From CAYPAV01 sp964408805 (lineage in GTDB: Bacteria > Pseudomonadota > Alphaproteobacteria > UBA8366), in assembly GCA_964408805.1 (NCBI GenBank), contig CAYPAV010000001.1:186001-250000 (forward strand): a stretch of 64,000 nt of DNA, written 5' to 3'. The notes under the pieces are model-generated. The model was given only the letters and a program-made list of their open reading frames with translations. It was not told where the DNA came from and made no database searches. Below are positions 58,879 through 64,000 of this stretch, piece by piece. The number at the start of each line of letters is the position of its first letter. The stretch's first letter is position 1. Both the position numbers and the translations under genes were made by a program.

Positions 58879-60751
58879 GAAGCGTCGCTGATTTGCTTTT
58901 CACGTGCCGAAGAATAGCAATTATCGCCGCCGGGGTCACCCCGGAAATTCGAGAGGCCGCCCCCAGGGTCGCCGGACGCGCCTGGTCAAGCTTTTCGCGA
59001 ACCTCGACCGACAACCCGCCCACCGTCGAATAATCAATTCCGGAAGGAAGCGCCAGGGCCTCGTCGCGCCGAAACGCCGCGATGTCGGCCTCCTGTCGAT
59101 TTAGGTATCCGGCATAAAGTGCGTCGACCTCCAACTGCGCCGCGATCTCGGACCGAAGCCCCGAAAGTGCCGGCCATATCGGTGCCAATTGTCGAATATC
59201 CACGCCCGGCATCGCCAAAAGATCCGAAATCGAGCGCGATATCCCGTTCCGACTCACCTGGATACCATGGCAGGCAAGATCGCTGGGCGTGGCGCTCAAG
59301 CTCGTCGCCAAGGCCCGCGCATCCGCCAATTCCCGCGCTTTCTCGAGCCAAGCGGCGCGACGCTCCGGCCCTACGCAGCCAAAAGCCAGGCCACGCGGTG
59401 TCAGGCGCTGATCCGCGTTGTCCGCCCGTAAGCGCAACCGATACTCCGCCCTGGACGTAAACATCCGATAGGGCTCGGTGGTGCCGCGCGTGACCAAGTC
59501 ATCGATCAAAACACCGATATAGGCCTCGGCGCGATCAAGCACCGCCGGGTCTTCCCCCCCGATTGCGCCCGCCGCGTTCAAGCCCGCCATCAAGCCCTGT
59601 GCGGCAGCCTCTTCGTATCCTGTCGTACCGTTGATCTGACCCGCGAGATACAGCCCCGGCACGCGCTTGGTTTCCAGGGTCACCCGAAGCTCGCGCGGAT
59701 CGATGAAATCATACTCGATCGCGTAGCCGGGCCGCCACATAGCCGCCCTCTCGAGCCCCGGTATCGTCTTCAAAAGCGCGCGCTGAACATCTTCCGGTAA
59801 GGAGGTCGAAATTCCGTTCGGATAGACCGTATCGTCATCGAGACCCTCGGGTTCCAGGAAAATCTGGTGGTGCCCGCGATCGGCGAACCGAACGATCTTA
59901 TCCTCGATCGATGGACAGTAACGCGGCCCAGTCCCTTCGATTTGCCCGGAAAATACCGGCGCACGCGCTAAGTTCTCACGAATAATCGCGTGCCCCGCCG
60001 GCGTCGTCGCGGTGATGTGACAGGAAACTTGCGGGACCTCGACGCGAGTCGTCATATAGGAGAATGGCTCCGGCGGGTCGTCGCCCACCTGTTCTTCCAA
60101 CCCCGCCCAATCGATGGTCCGGCCGTCAAGCCGCGGCGGCGTTCCCGTCTTCAATCGACCAAGCCTGAACCCGAGCCGTTCGAGCGTATGCGACAGGCCC
60201 ACGGCCGCCGCCTCCCCCGCCCGCCCCGCCGGCACCCGTTTCTCGCCGATATGAATGACCCCCCGCAAAAAGGTTCCGGTTGTCAGAATGACTTTCCGTG
60301 CCCTTAACGTCTCACCCGCCTCCGTCACCACGCCCTCGATCCGACCCTCGCTATCGAGAACAAGATCCTCGACGGCGCCGGTACGAATCTCAAGGCCTTC
60401 CACCAGCGCCAGCGCCGATTGCATGGCCAGCCGATAAAGCTTGCGGTCGGCCTGCGCGCGCGGGCCCCGGACGGCCGGACCCTTCGAGCGATTGAGCATC
60501 CGGAACTGAATGCCGGATTGATCGATCACGCGCCCCATGAGACCGTCGAGTGCATCGATCTCGCGCACCAGATGTCCCTTGGCCAGCCCGCCGATGGCGG
60601 GGTTGCACGACATCTCGCCGATGGTTTCGATCCTATGCGTCAACAGCAGCGTGACGGCGCCCCATCGGGCCGCGGCCGCGGCAGCCTCGACGCCCGCATG
60701 GCCCCCGCCGATGACAATCACATCCCACTCGTTTGCTTTTGCTGGTGTCAT
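58871..60751 (-). CDS. mnmG: tRNA uridine-5-carboxymethylaminomethyl modification enzyme MnmG (GidA)
   Basis: A 626-residue FAD protein that works with MnmE to modify the wobble uridine of certain tRNAs. The FAD motif is VIVIGGGHAGVEAA at the N-terminus. GSGxxG-like family blocks (SCNPAIGGLAKGHLVREID, and PGLYLAGQINGTTGYEEAAAQG) and the C-terminal GISRSI, GYLNRQEADI, LDQARPATLGAASRISGVTPAA are present. I use ATG 60751 (MTPAKANEW); a longer start at 60787 is possible. No strong ribosome-binding site is seen. Confidence 0.96.
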   Translation of the reverse strand: MTPAKANEWDVIVIGGGHAGVEAAAAAARWGAVTLLLTHRIETIGEMSCNPAIGGLAKGHLVREIDALDGLMGRVIDQSGIQFRMLNRSKGPAVRGPRAQADRKLYRLAMQSALALVEGLEIRTGAVEDLVLDSEGRIEGVVTEAGETLRARKVILTTGTFLRGVIHIGEKRVPAGRAGEAAAVGLSHTLERLGFRLGRLKTGTPPRLDGRTIDWAGLEEQVGDDPPEPFSYMTTRVEVPQVSCHITATTPAGHAIIRENLARAPVFSGQIEGTGPRYCPSIEDKIVRFADRGHHQIFLEPEGLDDDTVYPNGISTSLPEDVQRALLKTIPGLERAAMWRPGYAIEYDFIDPRELRVTLETKRVPGLYLAGQINGTTGYEEAAAQGLMAGLNAAGAIGGEDPAVLDRAEAYIGVLIDDLVTRGTTEPYRMFTSRAEYRLRLRADNADQRLTPRGLAFGCVGPERRAAWLEKARELADARALATSLSATPSDLACHGIQVSRNGISRSISDLLAMPGVDIRQLAPIWPALSGLRSEIAAQLEVDALYAGYLNRQEADIAAFRRDEALALPSGIDYSTVGGLSVEVREKLDQARPATLGAASRISGVTPAAIIAILRHVKSKSATLRA

Positions 60752-60804
60752 GATCCGCAATCTAGGAACGCACCCGCCCTCTGACAAGACATCCCGCGCG
60801 CCGA

Positions 60805-60820
60805 TGTTTCACGTGAAACA
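60805..60820. promoter_or_regulatory. parS centromere site (between mnmE and mnmG)
   Basis: A second perfect TGTTTCACGTGAAACA palindrome, in the gap between the mnmE stop and the mnmG start, 1986 bases from the first site. Two close parS sites next to parAB are as expected near a replication origin. Confidence 0.95.
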
Positions 60821-62137
60821 TTATTTACCAATACAAAACTCGGAGAAAATGATGTCGAGCAGATCCTCCACATCGACCTCTCCCGTGATCCGTCCGAGCG
60901 AGCGCACCGCCAAGCGGAGATCCTCCGCCATCAACTCCGGCAACGCGGCATCCGCCGCCCTCCGCAACGCCGCGAGACACCCCTCCAAAGCAGTCCGGTG
61001 ACGTGCCCTCGTAAAAACAGGCGCGCCGGCCGTTTCGAACCGGGCCCTCACCACCCCCGCGAGCGCGTCCAACAGCGCCCCAATTCCGGCTCCGGTCTTA
61101 ACCGAAATGCGAAAAACACCAAGTCCCGACCCGCACCAATCTATCGACTTCTCGCAAAGGTCCATCTTATTGAAAACAACAAAGGTCTGGGAATCAACGA
61201 CATCGCCATCAACGCCCTCGCGAACATCGAACACGGCGATCTTGATATCGGCGCCCTCCGCCCAGCTTCGAGCCCGCTGTACGCCTTCCGCCTCCACCGC
61301 TTCGCCGGTCTCGCGTAGGCCGGCCGTGTCCGCCAGCACCACCGGAAAGCCGCCGACGTCCATCTCAACCTCGATCACGTCGCGCGTCGTGCCGGCGGTT
61401 TCCGCGACAATCGCCGCGTCCCGCCGTGCCAACAAGTTCAGGAGACTCGACTTGCCGGCATTCGGTGGTCCGACAATCGCCACCCGAATTCCGGAACGCA
61501 CCCGCTCCCCCACCTTACTTCGTTCTATATATTGTGTGATTTGATCCGCCAGCCACGATATATCCATTTTAATCTGCGTGTTTACTGAATTGGGAATCTC
61601 TTCATCGGGAAAATCAATCACCGCCTCCAGATGCGCCAAGGCGCGCACCAACCGGGCGCGCCAAACCGCCTGCAGCTCGCCGAGAGCGCCACGCGCCTGC
61701 CGAAGGGCCTGGCGCCGCTGGGCCTCGGTCTCGGCCTCGATCAAATCAATCAGACCTTCCGCCTCCGCTAGATCCAGCTTATCGTTCTGAAAGGCCCGGC
61801 GGGTGAACTCGCCCGGTTCCGCCAGGCGCAGCCCCGGCCACGTTCCCATCACCCGCAACACCGCCTCGATGACCGCCGGACCCCCATGGATGTGAAACTC
61901 GGCGACATCCTCCCCGGTGTAACTCCCGGGCCCCGGAAACCAGAGCGCGAGCCCATCATCGATGATCTCGCCGGTCGCCGGATCGCGCACGGCAACCCGT
62001 ACCGCGCGGCGCGGCTCGAAGGCCTCGCGCCCGGTCATCGCCGCCAAGAGATCCCGGCTCTCTGGCCCCGATACCCGAATCACCGCAAGTCCCGCCGGGC
62101 CGCCGCCGCTCGATAGGGCAAAGATCGTCTCACTCAT
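60821..62137 (-). CDS. mnmE: tRNA modification GTPase MnmE (TrmE)
   Basis: A 438-residue GTPase. The N-terminal formyl-folate-binding domain has IFALSSGGGPAGLAVIRVSG and PGSYTGEDVAEFHIHGG. The central G domain (about 215-370) has G1 VGPPNAGKSS, G3 DTAGLRET and FNKMDL as G4. The C-terminus ends in the invariant CIGK whose Cys is catalytic. It forms a complex with MnmG. Spaced 16 bases from the parS site. Confidence 0.97.
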   Translation of the reverse strand: MSETIFALSSGGGPAGLAVIRVSGPESRDLLAAMTGREAFEPRRAVRVAVRDPATGEIIDDGLALWFPGPGSYTGEDVAEFHIHGGPAVIEAVLRVMGTWPGLRLAEPGEFTRRAFQNDKLDLAEAEGLIDLIEAETEAQRRQALRQARGALGELQAVWRARLVRALAHLEAVIDFPDEEIPNSVNTQIKMDISWLADQITQYIERSKVGERVRSGIRVAIVGPPNAGKSSLLNLLARRDAAIVAETAGTTRDVIEVEMDVGGFPVVLADTAGLRETGEAVEAEGVQRARSWAEGADIKIAVFDVREGVDGDVVDSQTFVVFNKMDLCEKSIDWCGSGLGVFRISVKTGAGIGALLDALAGVVRARFETAGAPVFTRARHRTALEGCLAALRRAADAALPELMAEDLRLAVRSLGRITGEVDVEDLLDIIFSEFCIGK

Positions 62138-62279
62138 CCTACGTTCCGCCCGCCAAATTCACCCTCCGCCACACACATCGTGCAAACGCCCGTCAAACAA
62201 AAATATTTGTTGTCCAGCGCTGATTTCCTGACAAGTTATACAAACAGCGAACCAAGCCGTCGACCGAGGGCCGCCGCCA

Positions 62280-64000
62280 ATGTCGGAAAACCTTCTTCGT
62301 CACGAAACCAGCCCCTATCTCATTCAGCATCGGGAAAACCCCGTGCATTGGATGCCCTGGGGCGAGGCGGCCTTCGAACGCGCAAGGACCGAAAACAAAC
62401 CGATCCTCCTGTCGATCGGTTACGCCGCCTGCCATTGGTGTCACGTGATGGCCCATGAAAGCTTCGAGGACGCCACGACGGCGGCCCTGCTCAACGACCT
62501 CATGGTCAACATCAAAGTCGACCGGGAGGAACGACCCGACGTCGACACGATCTATCAGTCCGCCCTCGCAATGCTTGGCGAACACGGCGGTTGGCCGCTG
62601 ACGATGTTCCTGACGCCGGACCGCGAGCCCTTTTGGGGTGGGACCTATTTCCCGCCGACGGCCCGTTACGGCCGTCCGGGCTTCGCCGATGTCGTCCGCG
62701 CCGTGGCCGAGTCTTATCGGGCCGAACCGGACCGCGTTCAACAGAACGTCGCCGCCCTTCGAGACGGTCTGGCACAGCTCTCGCGCCCGCTTGGCGGCGA
62801 CGGCATCACGACGGCCTCGACCGACCAGGTCGCGGAACGTCTCGCCGCCGAGGTCGACACTTTTCGCGGCGGCATAAAGGGGGCCCCGAAATTCCCGCAG
62901 CCGGGAATTTTCGAGCAGCTCTGGCGGGCCTGGCGCCGGACCGGAAACGAGACCTTCAAGTCAGCCGTCCTCACGACGCTCGACAATATCTGCCAAGGCG
63001 GTATCTACGATCACCTCGGTGGCGGTTTCGCGCGCTATTCGGTCGATGAAATGTGGCTGGCCCCGCATTTTGAAAAGATGCTCTACGACAATGCCGAGCT
63101 GATCGCTCTTCTGACCCTTGTTTGGCAGGAGACCAAATCGCCCCTATACGCGGAACGCGTTGCCCAGACCGTGGAATGGTTGACCCGCGAAATGATCACG
63201 CCCGAGGGCGGTTTCGCGAGCAGCCTCGACGCCGACAGCGAGGGCGAGGAAGGTAAGTTCTACGTCTGGGACGAAGCCGAAATCGAACAGATTCTCGGTC
63301 CCGATTCCAGCACATTCAAACAGGTCTACGGCGTCTCGGCGGACGGCAATTGGGAAGGTCGCAATATCCTCAACCGCCTTCGGTCAGTCGAATTTCTCGA
63401 CGCCGACACCGAGACCGCGCTTCGGACCGATCGCGCCCGGCTTCTTGAGATCCGCGCTCTGCGCATCCGGCCCGGCAAGGACGACAAGGTGCTGGCCGAT
63501 TGGAACGGATTGATGATCGCCGGCCTTGCTTTCGCCGGCCAGACATTCGGGCGCCATGAATGGACCGCGGTCGCGCGGCGCGCTTATACCTTCGTTAAGT
63601 CCGAAATGGCGGCCGAGGAAAACCGCCTTCATCACAGTTGGCGCGACGGCCAGGCGCGCCACCCGGCAACGCTCGACGACTATGCCAACATGTCCCGCGC
63701 GGCACTTGCCCTTCATGAAGCAACCCAGGAAATCGCCTTCCTTGCCGACGCCGAGACCTGGGCCGCCGTCATCGAGGAAGAATTCGGCGACCCCGACGGC
63801 GCCTATTTCTTCACCGCAAAAGACACACCCTTTCTCATCCAACGAACGAAGACCGCCAACGACAGTGCCATTCCTTCCGGAAACGGGACCTTGGTCGGCG
63901 TCCTGGCCCGCCTTCATCACCTCACCGGCAAGGACGAATATCGAGCCCGCGCGGACGAAATCGTTCGGACCTTTTCGGGCGAGATCGCCCGCAACTTCTT
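62280..64000 (+). CDS. DUF255 thioredoxin-domain protein (YyaL-like), partial at right edge
   Basis: I read ATG 62280 to the window edge, over 570 codons with no stop. The N-terminus has HETSPYLIQHRENPVHWMPWGEAAF and ACHWCHVMAHESFED, the hallmark of the DUF255 thioredoxin-like domain (about 1-165). An (alpha/alpha)6-barrel-like region follows (LDNICQGGIYDHLGGGFARYSVD, KDDKVLADWNGLMIAGLA, NDSAIPSGNGTL). Members are related to human SPATA20 and possibly act as epimerase- or glycosidase-like enzymes; the function is unknown. It is divergent from mnmE across 142 bases. Confidence 0.92.
   Translation, partial: MSENLLRHETSPYLIQHRENPVHWMPWGEAAFERARTENKPILLSIGYAACHWCHVMAHESFEDATTAALLNDLMVNIKVDREERPDVDTIYQSALAMLGEHGGWPLTMFLTPDREPFWGGTYFPPTARYGRPGFADVVRAVAESYRAEPDRVQQNVAALRDGLAQLSRPLGGDGITTASTDQVAERLAAEVDTFRGGIKGAPKFPQPGIFEQLWRAWRRTGNETFKSAVLTTLDNICQGGIYDHLGGGFARYSVDEMWLAPHFEKMLYDNAELIALLTLVWQETKSPLYAERVAQTVEWLTREMITPEGGFASSLDADSEGEEGKFYVWDEAEIEQILGPDSSTFKQVYGVSADGNWEGRNILNRLRSVEFLDADTETALRTDRARLLEIRALRIRPGKDDKVLADWNGLMIAGLAFAGQTFGRHEWTAVARRAYTFVKSEMAAEENRLHHSWRDGQARHPATLDDYANMSRAALALHEATQEIAFLADAETWAAVIEEEFGDPDGAYFFTAKDTPFLIQRTKTANDSAIPSGNGTLVGVLARLHHLTGKDEYRARADEIVRTFSGEIARNF

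Noticed and set aside
62236..62244. DnaA-box-like TTATACAAA between mnmE and the DUF255 gene
   Set aside because: One mismatch to the consensus, a single copy, and no AT-rich unwinding element beside it. Not enough to call an origin.

Overview
The window reads as a chromosomal segment from an alphaproteobacterium, most likely of the Rhodospirillales type. This is an inference from gene order and composition, not a proven placement. DNA is GC-rich throughout. The right end carries the alphaproteobacterial chromosome-partition block mnmE-mnmG-rsmG-parA-parB, facing holA, lptE, leuS and a DUF3576 lipoprotein gene. Two perfect 16-bp parS sites lie in this block, so the replication origin is probably near. 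Other order typical of the class is kdsB-pheA next to a membrane-anchored cytochrome c, and coq7 next to dsbB.

Layout. 1-865: a class III cyclase with a TolB-like tail, cut by the left edge. 982-3398: a TauD-like dioxygenase and a Rieske oxygenase. 3411-6902: pheA, kdsB, cytochrome c, a HisN-type phosphatase and a small acidic protein. 7064-13680: a yejABEF-type peptide ABC importer followed by a 2-hydroxyacid dehydrogenase. 13703-16293: a MarR regulator, an M17 aminopeptidase and a GST. 16290-19232: a thiOSGE operon behind a TPP riboswitch. 19320-22865: a coiled-coil protein of 36-residue repeats followed by a GAF-GAF-PAS-cyclase. 23019-29100: a dehydrogenase, then a TauE/SafE permease, a molybdopterin oxidoreductase fused to its iron-sulfur subunit, and a membrane anchor, then YbaK. 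29152-37088: tRNA-Ser and a run of housekeeping genes (gluQ, AlkA-type glycosylase, esterase, HNH protein, coq7, dsbB, DedA, TPR protein, hemerythrin).

37152-46220 is the most accessory-looking part. It holds a truncated VOC fragment, hydantoinase A/B genes, tRNA-Leu, a lower-GC patch with a lipoprotein ORF that lacks a good start, and a catabolic set (MaoC-like hydratase, enoyl-CoA hydratase, Rieske beta and alpha subunits). 46319-52383 holds a methyltransferase, an MBL hydrolase, an OmpR-type regulator, a repeat protein behind a sigma-54-type promoter, an L,D-transpeptidase, YggS and a DUF3576 lipoprotein. The window ends inside a DUF255 thioredoxin-domain gene.

I did not find CRISPR arrays, IS elements, rRNA or phage genes. 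The best candidates for undescribed biology are the sigma-54-linked repeat protein, the 36-residue repeat coiled coil beside the multi-sensor cyclase, the fused Mo/FeS oxidoreductase with a TauE partner, and the Rieske/MaoC/hydratase cluster.
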